DNA of 64,000 nucleotides from Marinobacterium rhizophilum (lineage in GTDB: Bacteria > Pseudomonadota > Gammaproteobacteria > Pseudomonadales > Balneatricaceae). Of this stretch, positions 43,876 through 53,097 are shown piece after piece (within the stretch, counting starts at the first letter, position 1; every line of letters starts with the position of its first letter). The translations under genes were made by a program, and so were the position numbers. Below the pieces are notes generated by a model. That model saw nothing but the letters and a program-made list of their open reading frames with translations, was not told the origin of the DNA and searched no databases. The DNA is taken from assembly GCF_024397915.1 (NCBI RefSeq), contig NZ_CP073347.1:1612001-1676000 (forward strand). Reading direction: 5' to 3'.

Positions 43876-45840
43876 CTATTGCTGATCGAAGTAGCTGAGA
43901 TTGACGCTGCCCACCCGGCACTCGGCATCGGCCGCCACGCCCCGGGGCTCAGAAGCCAGGGAAGCGCCAAGATCAAAGCCTGGGTCGATGTACTCCCTGA
44001 TCAGCAGCGCCGCCCGCTTGCGGTACGCCTGCTTGATGGCACTGGACGGCGACTGGCCGGTTTGTTCTTGGTACACCTCACTGATGGGAGCCAGGCCGAA
44101 GGCCTTTTCCAGCACCAGGTTGGCCGAACGCAACGCCCCCTCGACCCAGCCCTGGTAATCGGAGAAGGCTTCGCCGCAGGTATAGATGTTTTCGATGGGC
44201 TCGCACAGGTACTGCATGACTTCCCGGTCGTCGGCCGCCACGGCCCACTGATGCACGCCGTAGCCGAATTCCTGGCTCGCGTCGACGTTGAAACGGGTGC
44301 TGCCATTCCAGATTCGGGCACTGGTGAGGATCGGCGTCGGCACATAGTGGGTGTTGAACAGCTCCTTGAAATAATAAGTCGCCCGTTCGACGATGGACTG
44401 CGAGGCCGCATACAGGGTTTGGGGGTTGCACTCGCTGAATTGCCGCTGCAGCGGTGAATCGAACAGCGCGCCATTGTTCTGCAGCGTCTGCCAGTAGTTG
44501 ATATTGAGGTAGTCGCAGTAAATGGTCAGCGCGGCGGGCTTGTGGTAGCGGGACTGGTTGATATTCTGGAGCTTGTCCTCCACCTCGGGTGCTGGCGTAT
44601 TGCCCTGGCTTTTCAGCCAGTCGCTGTATTCCAGCGCCGCGAAGCTCGCAGGATCGATGGCGTAGAAGGGATAGACCGAGCCCAGCGGCGAGTCGGAGAA
44701 GTTGGGACCAAACGCCACCTCGGGCTGGCCGCTGGTCTTGTTGCCCCACCAGGCCTTGTCATAGTAGAGGTTGATTTTGAGCAGCGGCTGGTTGGTGGCC
44801 GTCTGCAGGCTGTCCCAGAGTTTTTCGGACTCTTCGGCCGGCAGCTCGTTGAGCAGGTTGGAGCCGATAAAGAGCTTTTCCAGCGCCAGGCGCGGCAGGC
44901 CCAGCACCACCCTGTTGGCCGTCATTTCGCCGTAGCGGACCTGATTCTGTGCATCGATCGTCTGGTATTTCAGCCGATAGCCCTGCCCACCTTCCGCCCT
45001 GGCGATGCTCAGCAGCTGGGTCTTCAGATAGATACGCTCCTTGCCGATCCGCTCCACCAGCGCATTGGGCAGGGTGCTGAAACCGTTCTCCAGGGTACGG
45101 AACTGCGGATCAGCCGGAAACTCTTCCAGCAGCTGGTAGGCGACACCGGCGTTCATCTGGGACAGGAAGGTACCGTTGAAGCCCGCCGCGCGGTAGAGCA
45201 TGGTGATGCACTCGCTGGAGTAACCCATATCGCTGAACAGGTTCCACAGGGTCCAGTCCTTCATCTTGATGCCGTTCCACTGGCAGTCCAGACGAAACCG
45301 CTGCCAGAATTCCGGCCCTCGCTGCTCCGGCCTTTCGCTGAAATCCGGATTGGCTTCCAGGATGCGGTTGAACACCGTGTTGATGATGGCCCCCGGGCTC
45401 ATGCCCTGCTCGGCCGGCGCCAGGTTGTACAGCGCCGACCAGATAGCGCTGTCATCCTCGGCGGCGATGGCATTGTTGAAGCTGTGGCCACGAAACAGCA
45501 ACCGGTTGTTGCCGCCGCTGTTCATCGGGAACGGGACCACCTGATCGTCGATATTCAGCAGCATGAACAGGCTCATCAGGTTGTCCATCTCGTCGAACGT
45601 GAAGCGCATCCCGCCCTCTTCCTCCTTGACCTGGACACCGTTGATATTCACCAGGTCGGAATCGAGCCGGCCCCCGGTGCGGTTGGACTTGTCGATAATA
45701 AAGACGTCGGCGCCGGGGTTGTCCTGCAAAATCCGCCAGGTACTGTAAAGACCGGCCATGCCAGCGCCGACCACCAGCGTATCGGTCTGGGTGGGCATCG
45801 GATTGCGGTGAAGGAGGTCGTGCAAGGTGAAATGGGCCAT
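43876..45840 (-). CDS. Flavin-dependent amine / L-amino acid oxidase
   Basis: 654 residues of the monoamine oxidase/LAAO superfamily. FAD dinucleotide motif VVGAGMAGLYS (24-30), RTGGR (54-58), and the C-terminal FAD motif NIYTCGEAFSDYQGWVEGALRSANLVLEKAFG. An acidic-rich insert and WW motif occur around the middle. No signal peptide. Likely oxidises an aromatic amino acid or amine to an oxo acid/aldehyde with H2O2. The frame allows a TTG at 45843; the ATG at 45840 with GGGAGTCTCC is preferred. First gene of a three-gene operon. Confidence 0.85.
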   Translation of the reverse strand: MAHFTLHDLLHRNPMPTQTDTLVVGAGMAGLYSTWRILQDNPGADVFIIDKSNRTGGRLDSDLVNINGVQVKEEEGGMRFTFDEMDNLMSLFMLLNIDDQVVPFPMNSGGNNRLLFRGHSFNNAIAAEDDSAIWSALYNLAPAEQGMSPGAIINTVFNRILEANPDFSERPEQRGPEFWQRFRLDCQWNGIKMKDWTLWNLFSDMGYSSECITMLYRAAGFNGTFLSQMNAGVAYQLLEEFPADPQFRTLENGFSTLPNALVERIGKERIYLKTQLLSIARAEGGQGYRLKYQTIDAQNQVRYGEMTANRVVLGLPRLALEKLFIGSNLLNELPAEESEKLWDSLQTATNQPLLKINLYYDKAWWGNKTSGQPEVAFGPNFSDSPLGSVYPFYAIDPASFAALEYSDWLKSQGNTPAPEVEDKLQNINQSRYHKPAALTIYCDYLNINYWQTLQNNGALFDSPLQRQFSECNPQTLYAASQSIVERATYYFKELFNTHYVPTPILTSARIWNGSTRFNVDASQEFGYGVHQWAVAADDREVMQYLCEPIENIYTCGEAFSDYQGWVEGALRSANLVLEKAFGLAPISEVYQEQTGQSPSSAIKQAYRKRAALLIREYIDPGFDLGASLASEPRGVAADAECRVGSVNLSYFDQQ

Positions 45841-46319
45841 CAAGGAGACTCCCGATATTGTTATTGGATAAGCAGCTCAAAAAGGCACCAGGAGATCGAA
45901 AAAAGCCCCCGTACTTCCGGCGTACCCCCAGAGAATGACAGCGAAAGGCTGCACCCTTGCGGCATAACTGCCTTGTTACGGTGGCTTGCCGAAAATCAAA
46001 TAAAATACAGCCTCGAAGACACCGGCATGATACGCACGATGAATCGACACTGTATTTTTCAGGCTGAGGAAACCGGCAGTGTACGGAACGATAAGACGGC
46101 CTCTCCCTGTGCCTGACATACCTGTATAGAAGCGATACCTGCAGAATTCAAACAATTGTTTATATTAAAAGGTTATAGGTGTACAAAGAGCAGCCGGCCC
46201 CGGAAAAATCAGGAAAAACCGCGTTATCGGAAATTTCAGATCCCTGCTGAATACGACCGCGATTTCAGTAATGGCGCAATGCTTGTGCAGGGTAATAGCT
46301 ACTTTCGAGGTACCCAAGA
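45841..46319. other. Promoter-side intergenic region of the amine oxidase operon
   Basis: 479 bp, more AT-rich than its neighbours (especially 46000-46260). It must hold the operon promoter on the minus strand. No gene is supported; short frames have no ribosome site or homology I recognise. Confidence 0.5.
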
Positions 46320-46462
46320 GGGCACCTCGAAAAACCGTAACGAGCAGGCTTAGAGGCAAGGCGCACGGAGCGCAGGAACCGCAGTGTATGGGGTATACAT
46401 GAGGATTCCGAGCACCGCGCAACGCAGCATATGAGTCGCGCAGTAGGTTTTTCGAGGTGCCC
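46320..46462. mobile_element. MITE-like element with perfect 17-bp terminal inverted repeats
   Basis: 143 bp bounded by GGGCACCTCGAAAAACC (46320-46336) and its exact complement (46446-46462). CAAGAG flanks both ends, a possible target duplication. The left flank (46303-46319, TTCGAGGTACCCAAGAG) also resembles the right terminus, making a second palindrome with the left repeat. No coding capacity. Almost the same size as the element at 38296-38439, with a different sequence. Confidence 0.8.
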
Positions 46463-46830
46463 AAGAGTATCACAAGGCCGCCAGGCCCCACGGCAGCCGG
46501 GCCGCTGCACCCACCGTCCTGCGACAGGGATTCAAAGGAGAAAAAGGCATTTTAAATGAACCCTGCGGCAGGATGTTTATTATTAATCTGGCGAGGTAAT
46601 ACTTGAAACATGGATGTAGTGAATGCAGCTAATGCCGGAGCAGTAAAGCTGTCCATGCGTGAGCGGCATGACCGCCATGGATGCTGTAAATCCTGACTTT
46701 GCACGAGCAAATGTCAGGAACCGGACGTCCTGTACAAAACGGGAAAATAGGGAGGGAAGCTGTTTTCCCGCCAGGTTATTATCAGCAAGTACGCCGGTAT
46801 TTTGCATTCACAGTATTTGGAGACTCAACA
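46463..46830. other. Intergenic region upstream of the GFA gene
   Basis: 368 bp between the MITE-like element and the GFA protein gene. A frame is open into the gene from 46699 but codes nothing recognisable. No other feature seen. Confidence 0.5.
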
Positions 46831-47328
46831 ATGCAGCTCGAAGGTTCATGCCATTGCGGCAGTATCCATTTCAGCGTTTATTCCGCTCACCCCTACCCCT
46901 TCAACCAGTGTTACTGCTCCATCTGCCGGAAAACCGCAGGCGGTGGGGGTTACGCCATTAACCTGGGGGCAGACTACAACACGCTAAAAGTTGCAGGCCG
47001 GCAAGATATCAGCGTCTACCAGGCAAAAATCCGTGACCCCGAAACAGGCGAATGCAGGCAGAGTTCCGGGCAACGAAACTTTTGCAAGCACTGCGGCAGC
47101 GCGCTGTGGCTATGGGACCCGCGCTGGCCGGAGCTCGTGCATCCATTTGCCAGCGCAATTGACACCGACCTGCCGTTACCCCCACAGCATACGCACATGA
47201 TGCTGGAGTCAAAGGCGAGCTGGGTGCCTGTCCACCAGGAGCCAGAGGACTCGCTATTTAACACGTACCCGCAGGAGTCGCTCGCCGCCTGGCACCAGCG
47301 CCTGGGGATTGAGGAACCAGAGACCTGA
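46831..47328 (+). CDS. GFA (CENP-V) family zinc protein
   Basis: 165 residues of the glutathione-dependent formaldehyde-activating enzyme-like family: CHCGSIHFSVYS at the start, YCSICRKTAGGGGYAIN, and FCKHCGSALWLWDP supply the Cys sets for two zinc ions. Real GFA activity is doubtful for most members. The frame opens at 46699, but the ATG at 46831 with TTGGAGA is the family start. Confidence 0.88.
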   Translation: MQLEGSCHCGSIHFSVYSAHPYPFNQCYCSICRKTAGGGGYAINLGADYNTLKVAGRQDISVYQAKIRDPETGECRQSSGQRNFCKHCGSALWLWDPRWPELVHPFASAIDTDLPLPPQHTHMMLESKASWVPVHQEPEDSLFNTYPQESLAAWHQRLGIEEPET

Positions 47329-47488
47329 ACGGTGCATGCAGAGGCGCCAGGATGTCCGCCTTGTACGTGAACCGGAGGACAGCAATAATCGATGCCCCCG
47401 ACGGTACGCGGATACGTGATTACAATTTTTTGTTACGCAAGACGCAGGCTTGAATCGGGCCCGACACAGGCGATAGCCGGGCTCTAAC

Positions 47489-48211
47489 TCAAGACTCGCG
47501 AGGGCCGCGCCGCTCAGGGCCCTGGTAGCACGCCTGCCCGATCAGCCAGGCCCTGGCCGCCAGCAAGCGGGTCTGTGCCGCGGACAGGTCGTCGCGCTCG
47601 AACGGCTGTGGCTGCTCAATCAGGTACCGTGCCAGATGGCCGCTCAGATGGGCGCAGCCCATGCTGGCACCGGAGGCGCCAAGACGGCCGTCCAGCGGCC
47701 GCACATGGGCGCCAAAATCGGCGAACTCGGTACCCAGGTGACTGATGTCCCCACGGCCGCAACGGGCGTCGCCGGTCATGCGAAACACGCCAGGATAAGC
47801 CGCAGGAAACACCGGATCGCCGCGTGCAGGGCTCGATGCACAAAGCAGTACACCTGCGCTCAGCGCACGCCGGCAGGCTTCATGCAGCACAGGGCGATCC
47901 TGGCGCAGTCCCAGGCTCAGGTTGATCACCGCCACCTGCTGTTCCAGCAGCCAGTCGATAGCGGCCGCCACCTGGTGCGCACTGGTGGACAAGCGCTCGT
48001 GGAACACCTGCGCCACCACAACACGGCTGGCCGGCGCCAGCGCCTGAATGATGTCCAGCACCATCGAGCCATGGCCGAGCCGGTCGGGCACCGCCTCGCT
48101 CTGCCACAGTTGCTGCTGCTCGATCACGAAACCGGCGCTGGCATCCACCCGCTCCAGCTGCGCATCACCACAGCCGCTATCGACAATGCCGACCCGCACC
48201 GGCTTAGTCAT
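47489..48211 (-). CDS. qhpE: QhpE-like subtilisin-family protease
   Basis: 240 residues, cytoplasmic S8 serine protease without prodomain or signal. Triad: Asp11 (VGIVDSGCG), His47 (RLGHGSMV) and Ser183 (GASGASMGCAH). In Paracoccus, QhpE removes the leader peptide of the cross-linked gamma subunit of quinohemoprotein amine dehydrogenase before export. Here it follows the ABC exporter gene (8-bp overlap) in a decayed qhp operon, which supports the assignment; the frame is intact. Start ATG 48211. Confidence 0.8.
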   Translation of the reverse strand: MTKPVRVGIVDSGCGDAQLERVDASAGFVIEQQQLWQSEAVPDRLGHGSMVLDIIQALAPASRVVVAQVFHERLSTSAHQVAAAIDWLLEQQVAVINLSLGLRQDRPVLHEACRRALSAGVLLCASSPARGDPVFPAAYPGVFRMTGDARCGRGDISHLGTEFADFGAHVRPLDGRLGASGASMGCAHLSGHLARYLIEQPQPFERDDLSAAQTRLLAARAWLIGQACYQGPERRGPRES

Positions 48212-49946
48212 TGCCCGGCGCCTCGATAGCAACCTCGCCCGCTTCACGCAGCTGGCCGTCGGCCATCAGCAGCGTCAGGTCGGCACCGGCCAGGGTGCTG
48301 CGCCTATGACTGATCAGGATGCGGGTGCGACCGGCAAAGAGCCGGTCCACTGCGGCAATTACCTGTGCCTCGGTGGCCTCGTCAACCGCCGATGTGGCCT
48401 CATCCAGCACCAGCACCGCAGGTTGCTGCAACAGCGCCCGGGCTATGGCGATACGCTGGCGCTGGCCACCGGACAGCTGCTGACCGCGCTCGCCCATCAG
48501 GCTATGCATCCCCTCGGGCAGGGCGTCTACCAGGTCCCCGAGCTGTGCCTGCCGGGCGGCTTGCAGCACGGCGTCATCCGGAGCGCCGGGACAGGCATAG
48601 CGAATGTTGTCGGCGAGGCTGCCGCGAAACAGCGTGATATCCTGGCTGACCACCGCAATGGCACGCCGCAGCTCCACCAGGCTCAGCTGGCGGATATCGA
48701 GACCATCGAGGCTCAGCTGGCCGGCCTGCGGGTCGAAATGACGCTGCAGCAGGTCGATCAACGTCGACTTGCCCACGCCCGAGGCGCCACTGAGTGCCAC
48801 CTTCTGCCCCGGCCGAATGTGACAACTCACCCCGTTCAGCACCGCCTGCTCGCGCCCGGGATAGGCAAAGGTCACGTCCTCAAGGCGTAGCTCGCCCCGC
48901 AGCCCTGCCGGCAACGGCACGGGCGTGGCGCTGGCATCCACATCCACCGGCGCCTGGCGCAGTTCGTTCACCCGTCCCAGGCTCACGCTCATGCGCTGGA
49001 TGGCCACGTAGAGCCCCAGCAGGCTGTTCACAGGCCCCGTCGCCATGCCGAGGTACGTGGAAAACGCGATCAGGGAACCCAGCTGCCACTGGCCGTTGAT
49101 CACCCACCAGCCCCCGATCAGAAAGGCCGCGGCGCGAGTCAGGGAAGTCAGGGTGCCGGGAATGGCATGGGTGAAGAATTCGGTGACCTGAAGCCTCAGC
49201 AGCCCCCCCAGGTAGTTGTCACTGTGCTGCTGCAAGCGGGCCCGCTCCGGCCCTTCCTGCCCCACCGACTGGATAAACTTCATCGCAGGCAGGGTTTCCA
49301 CCAGAAAGCTCGACAGGTCCGCCGAGCGCTCACGCAACACCCGCACCCGCTGCTCCACCTTGCGCCGCATCCAGCGCAGCCAGAGGGTTTCCAGCGGGAC
49401 CAGCACCAGCACCAGCAGCGACAATTCCCACGACAGGGTCAGCAGCAGCACCAGGGCACCGATAAGACCGATAACGCTGCTGACGGCGGAAAACAGGCTG
49501 TCGACGGCAAAGCGCTGGATCTCCGCCACATCGCCATCGATGCGCGACAGCAGGTCACCGATACGACGGCGGCCAAAAAAGGATGGAGACAGCTTCTGCA
49601 GGTGCGCGTACAGGTCCGCGCGCAGCGCGAACAGGATGCGTCCGGACAGCCTTGTGTGCAGGTAGCGGTTCAGGCCGCCGAGCGCCGTGCTAAATATGCC
49701 CACCAGGATCATGCCCAGGGCGATTTTTACCAGCGCCGGGTAATCGCCGGCCAGCAGGCCATCGTCGATCAGCAGCTTGGTCAGCCAGGGCTGCAGCAGC
49801 ACCAGCAGGGTTGCCACAAAGGACAGCAGCAGCAGACCGCCAATGGCCCGGCGGTGCGGACGCACAAAGCCGTACAGCCACTGAAAACCAAGGCGCAGCA
49901 CGTCCTTGTTATCGGCGTGGATGGCATTTACCAGCCAGTTCAGCAT
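48204..49946 (-). CDS. qhpF: QhpF-like ABC exporter
   Basis: 580 residues, a half-size type I ABC exporter: six TM segments (about 30-320) and an ATPase with Walker A SGASGVGKST, signature LSGGQRQRIAIARAL, Walker B VLVLDEATSAVD and H-loop ISHRRS. In qhp loci QhpF exports the processed or bound gamma subunit to the periplasm. Its position between qhpB and qhpE fits that order. ATG 49946 with AGGACTG. Intact although the rest of the operon is ruined, so it might serve another cargo. Confidence 0.8.
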   Translation of the reverse strand: MLNWLVNAIHADNKDVLRLGFQWLYGFVRPHRRAIGGLLLLSFVATLLVLLQPWLTKLLIDDGLLAGDYPALVKIALGMILVGIFSTALGGLNRYLHTRLSGRILFALRADLYAHLQKLSPSFFGRRRIGDLLSRIDGDVAEIQRFAVDSLFSAVSSVIGLIGALVLLLTLSWELSLLVLVLVPLETLWLRWMRRKVEQRVRVLRERSADLSSFLVETLPAMKFIQSVGQEGPERARLQQHSDNYLGGLLRLQVTEFFTHAIPGTLTSLTRAAAFLIGGWWVINGQWQLGSLIAFSTYLGMATGPVNSLLGLYVAIQRMSVSLGRVNELRQAPVDVDASATPVPLPAGLRGELRLEDVTFAYPGREQAVLNGVSCHIRPGQKVALSGASGVGKSTLIDLLQRHFDPQAGQLSLDGLDIRQLSLVELRRAIAVVSQDITLFRGSLADNIRYACPGAPDDAVLQAARQAQLGDLVDALPEGMHSLMGERGQQLSGGQRQRIAIARALLQQPAVLVLDEATSAVDEATEAQVIAAVDRLFAGRTRILISHRRSTLAGADLTLLMADGQLREAGEVAIEAPGND

Positions 49947-50069
49947 GGGCAGTCCTGATATCTAGGGGTTAAAAAAGCCAGCAGCCACTGGCGTCCGCCG
50001 TCAAAACGAAAAACGGGAGGCGACGCAATGCGCGGCCTCCCGTCTACTATACCCAAGCGTATGGAAATG

Positions 50070-51177
50070 TCAGTCCCGGATGTCAGCGATGGGCGGGGCC
50101 GAGGTGGTGATGTCACCGCTGAGCCGGATGGAACCGGTTTTCTCCAGGGTGTCGGAATCGTGGATCGAGATATCACTGCTGGTGCCGCCCACGTAGAGGG
50201 TTTTGCCGTCCGCTGAAATATTCAGGTTGTAGTAGGTGTGTTTCATATCCCGCACTGCGACGGTTTCATGCTTTCTCAGGTCGTGCTTGGACAGGGTATT
50301 GAAGCTGCCGTAGAGGATGTTGGAGTCCCGTGGGTCGGTGACGAAGTTGAAGACGACAAACTGGAACGGCACAGTTTCCATTCGCTCGACCTCCCCCGTC
50401 TTCAGGTTGACCCGGCTCATGCCCGACCACCACTGCGCCGTTTCCATGTTCATGGACTCGTCTTCGAACCTGGCGGTGCTGTAGGGCATCAGGTACTCGT
50501 TAGCCTGCTCACCCTGGGAGTGCATGGCGAAGGCATCGGGCGGCGCCCAGAGCGGCCCGCGATCCCCGCTGCGCTGCGCAGTAACCATCCGCACTTCACC
50601 CGTCTGGGTGTTGATGGCCGTCACAATTCCCCGCCGAGGATAACCTCACCGGTTGCGGTGGCCGCGATCTTGGTGATGCGACTCTCCACCGGGAAGCTGC
50701 GCACAGGCTTGGCCCCATGCCGTCGGCGATCTTGTAGACCGCCAGTTTCGGCTCGAGGATTTCAAACCGGTCCGCCAGCTGTCACACCGGGTTCTGCACG
50801 ATATAGAGCTCGGTGCCATCGGTGCTGACAGTAATCGATTTCACCGACTTTACCCGGATGTTGCCCTCGGACTGCTCGGCGTGAAAGCTGATGTCGCTGT
50901 TTTGAATCGAAATGCCGTAGACATCTTCGGTCTTGTTGCTCAGCACATAGGCGGTTTTACCATCGGGTGCCAGTGCAATGGAACCGGAGCCGAAGGCACC
51001 GGGAATGTCGCAGCTGCGCTCCACGGTATTGGTCGCCATGTCGGTCACATGCAGATGACCGGGGCGGGTAATCGTCAGCAGGTATTCCTGATCGGCACTG
51101 GCTGGCACCGCCGACACCAGCGCCGCCAGACCCATCGGGGCGAGCAGGCTGGGTTTTAGTAGGGTATTCAATTTCAC
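50070..51177 (-). pseudogene. qhpB: Quinohemoprotein amine dehydrogenase beta subunit, disrupted
   Basis: Homologous over the whole beta-propeller subunit (signal peptide ...SAVPASADQEYLLTITRPG through to GDITTSAPPIADIRD) but broken three times. An in-frame TGA at 50782-50784 stands where the family has Arg (NPV-stop-QLADRF, a CGA to TGA change). A single-base loss lies near 50713-50716 (DGMG-AKPVRSFPV), and another near 50625-50631 (before IVTAINTQTGE). Downstream residues remain well conserved, so decay is recent. A sequencing artefact would have to hit three places in 160 bp. Confidence 0.88.
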
Positions 51178-51192
51178 CTGGGCCGCTCTCCG

Positions 51193-51516
51193 TTACTCAC
51201 CGTCCTCAAAGATACCGTCCAGCTTGCGCCAGTCCTTGTCTGCCTTCGTCACACCCTCACCCCATTCGGGGTAGGTGTTCATGGTGTCCGGTACCTGTGC
51301 CGGCCACCAGCAGGCATCGGCGCAACCGTAAAGGTCGGACTCCATCGGCTGACACAGCGACCCCAGGCCGCCAAAGGGGTCCAGCTCCCAGCCGGGATCG
51401 GTGGTTGCAGTGCAACCCACTACCGTCTGCATCGCCACAGCATCTTCAACGTCTTCCGTGCTCACCGCCTGGTTGATGAGATTGGCTTTTTTATTCAGTG
51501 ACTTTAGATGTTTAAT
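51193..51516 (-). pseudogene. qhpC: Quinohemoprotein amine dehydrogenase gamma subunit (CTQ peptide), start codon lost
   Basis: The gamma subunit carries the cysteine-tryptophylquinone cofactor and thioether cross-links. Residues from VSTEDVEDAV through CTATTDPGWELDPFGGLGSLCQPM, GCADACWW and EW are intact, with four Cys and the Trp pair. The leader IKHLKSLNKKANLINQ reads on from an ATT at 51516 exactly where ATG would start the family leader (107 codons), just after the qhpD stop with GAGGAGG upstream. So ATG has apparently become ATT. The nearest alternative, GTG at 51465, would drop the leader needed by QhpD. Weak translation from ATT cannot be excluded. Confidence 0.75.
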
Positions 51517-51518
51517 TA

Positions 51519-52145
51519 TCAGGCACTCCTCCTCGGAGAGACGTAGGCCTCGAAGAACCCCGGGTTCCTGAGCATGATCCGCGAATAGATTTCCACACTG
51601 TAATCGATCCAGTCACGCAGCAGATCGCAGTAGTGGTAAGCCGGTCGAGACGGATCGCCATATCTGGCATAACTTTCGTGGTAGCAGCCTCCCGAACAGA
51701 GGTTGCGGATGCGGCAGGTTTCACAGCCGGTATTGCTGCGATCCAGGCGTTGCTCGACGAACTCGACCAGGCGCGGCTTGTCGATTCCGGTCTCGACATT
51801 GCCGAACAGCGGCATGTCGGAACCGGTGAAACGGTGGCAGAGGTTAAGCCCGCCGTCCTTGTCCACCGCCAGCAGGCCGACACGGGCACCGCAGGGCAGC
51901 AATTTCTTGTTGCCCTCGTACATCTCGGTGAGCATCTGGTGCATGTTGCCAAAACCGAAGTTCTCGCCCCGGGAGGCCGCCTCCAGGTACTTCAGCCCCA
52001 GGCGCTTCATGCCGGCGAACACCTCGATCTGCTCGTCAGCGGTGAGGTTGTATTCCTCGATATCCCCCGAGGTCACAGGCCCAAAGCCCACTTCGGCAAA
52101 GCCCAGCTCGTGGTAAATCAGCTGCTGGACGACCTGAACGCCCCC
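51519..52145 (-). pseudogene. qhpD: Radical SAM maturase QhpD, N-terminal half deleted
   Basis: Only the C-terminal part remains: HELGFAEVGFGPVTSGDIEEYNL, LPCGARVGLLAVDKDGGLNLCHRFTG, and the SPASM cluster CETCRIRNLCSGGCYHESYARYGD. The radical SAM CxxxCxxC domain, which should precede it, is absent. At about 52145 the homology stops and an HPt-domain fragment begins on the opposite strand. The alpha subunit gene (qhpA) and qhpG, which normally sit nearby, are also missing. Confidence 0.85.
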
Positions 52146-52319
52146 GCCGCCGCCAAAACCGAACTGCTGCACAAGCTGGCCGGCACCTGTGCAAATTTCG
52201 GTCTAGCGAGGCTGGCAGCACGCTGCCGCGCGCTGGAAAAGGTCGACACCCCGGTCGATGACAAACAGCTCGCGCAGTTGCGTGACCTCTACCGGCACAG
52301 CCTCGAGGCGCTGGGTTAG
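52146..52319 (+). pseudogene. C-terminal HPt-domain fragment of a hybrid sensor kinase
   Basis: About 57 codons ending in TAG: KTELLHKLAGTCANFGL, the phosphotransfer HPt helix with the phospho-accepting His (LLHKLAG), then ARCRALEKVDTP and RDLYRHSLEALG. Nothing of the kinase itself is present upstream; the left boundary is the break in qhpD. So a deletion or rearrangement fused the ends of two genes. Confidence 0.75.
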
Positions 52320-52493
52320 CGCACAGTAAAGGCGTTAGCCACGGGGCCTGTGCCTCGCTTGGTGCGCCACACCTGCGCGATCCCCGCCTGTTAGCGCGGC
52401 GCCTCGCCGCGCAGCCTTGCCGCACAGGAAAAGGTTTGGGCGCTGGATATATGCACCTTTGGGTGGCAGCGCCCTCCAGAAGTATCAAAACGC

Positions 52494-52528
52494 AAAAAGC
52501 CCGCACCAGTAAAGGGAAACCGGTGCGG
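52494..52528 (-). terminator. Rho-independent terminator (repeated type)
   Basis: Minus strand: CCGCACC, 14-nt loop, GGTGCGG, then GCTTTTTG. Stem and loop are nearly the same as at 56512-56545 (AAAGCCCGCACCAG ... GGGAAACCGGTGCGG on the plus strand). It would end transcripts coming from the amidase remnant. Confidence 0.7.
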
Positions 52529-52555
52529 ACCTTTCAATTACTTCGGATCAGCACG

Positions 52556-53097
52556 CCCTAGCATTGTAGGTCCGGCGAGGGTCGGCTTTTTCGTGGCGCA
52601 GTCCGTGCCTGCTCGTAGGTGTGGGCGATCGGCAATACCTTGAAACCCTGCATTACCGGCCCATCAGTTGCAGGCCCATGGCGCGGCCCTGGCATCAAAC
52701 CCCAGCGGCACGTTGACCACCGGGTGCTGCATATCGACCGCCTCGACGCTGCAACCGATATCGTTGGAGCGTTAGAGGGCCGGCTCGCACAACGACAGCA
52801 CGCCCTCATCCATCGGCAAGTACCCCTGAAAGTCGCCGAGCCAGGCGATGTTCATGCCTTTTGTCTCTATATCCAGGGAACCGGCGAGCGGCGCCGGGCC
52901 CGATTCCAGAGTCAGCGGTACCCGGGGTCGAAACCGGCCATGGTGGAGAGCAGCTGGGCGATATCACGCGCACCCCTGGATTGGGCGGAAACCGATGACG
53001 CTGTTGTAGGCCGTCGGGTTGCGCAGCGAGCCCATCATGTCGCTGCCGCCAGCAATCAGTACCATCAAGGTAGCCAGTGCCGCCGCCCGCCGCCTGT
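52556..53097 (-). pseudogene. Amidase-signature enzyme, truncated and frame-broken
   Basis: Pieces of an amidase (AS family) in several frames: near the 5' end AGGSDMMGSLRNPTAYNSVIGFR (the DxGGSxRxPA-type signature; 52985-53080), then HPVVNVPLGFDA (about 52700-52740) and the C-terminal FKVLPIAHTYEQAR (about 52590-52660), with in-frame stops between. The N-terminal third with the catalytic Lys is missing; the break is at the C45 gene stop (53098). Confidence 0.75.

Noticed and set aside
44542..46116. A 524-codon plus-strand open frame over the amine oxidase gene
   Set aside because: Antisense shadow of the FAD protein; no start signal or homology.
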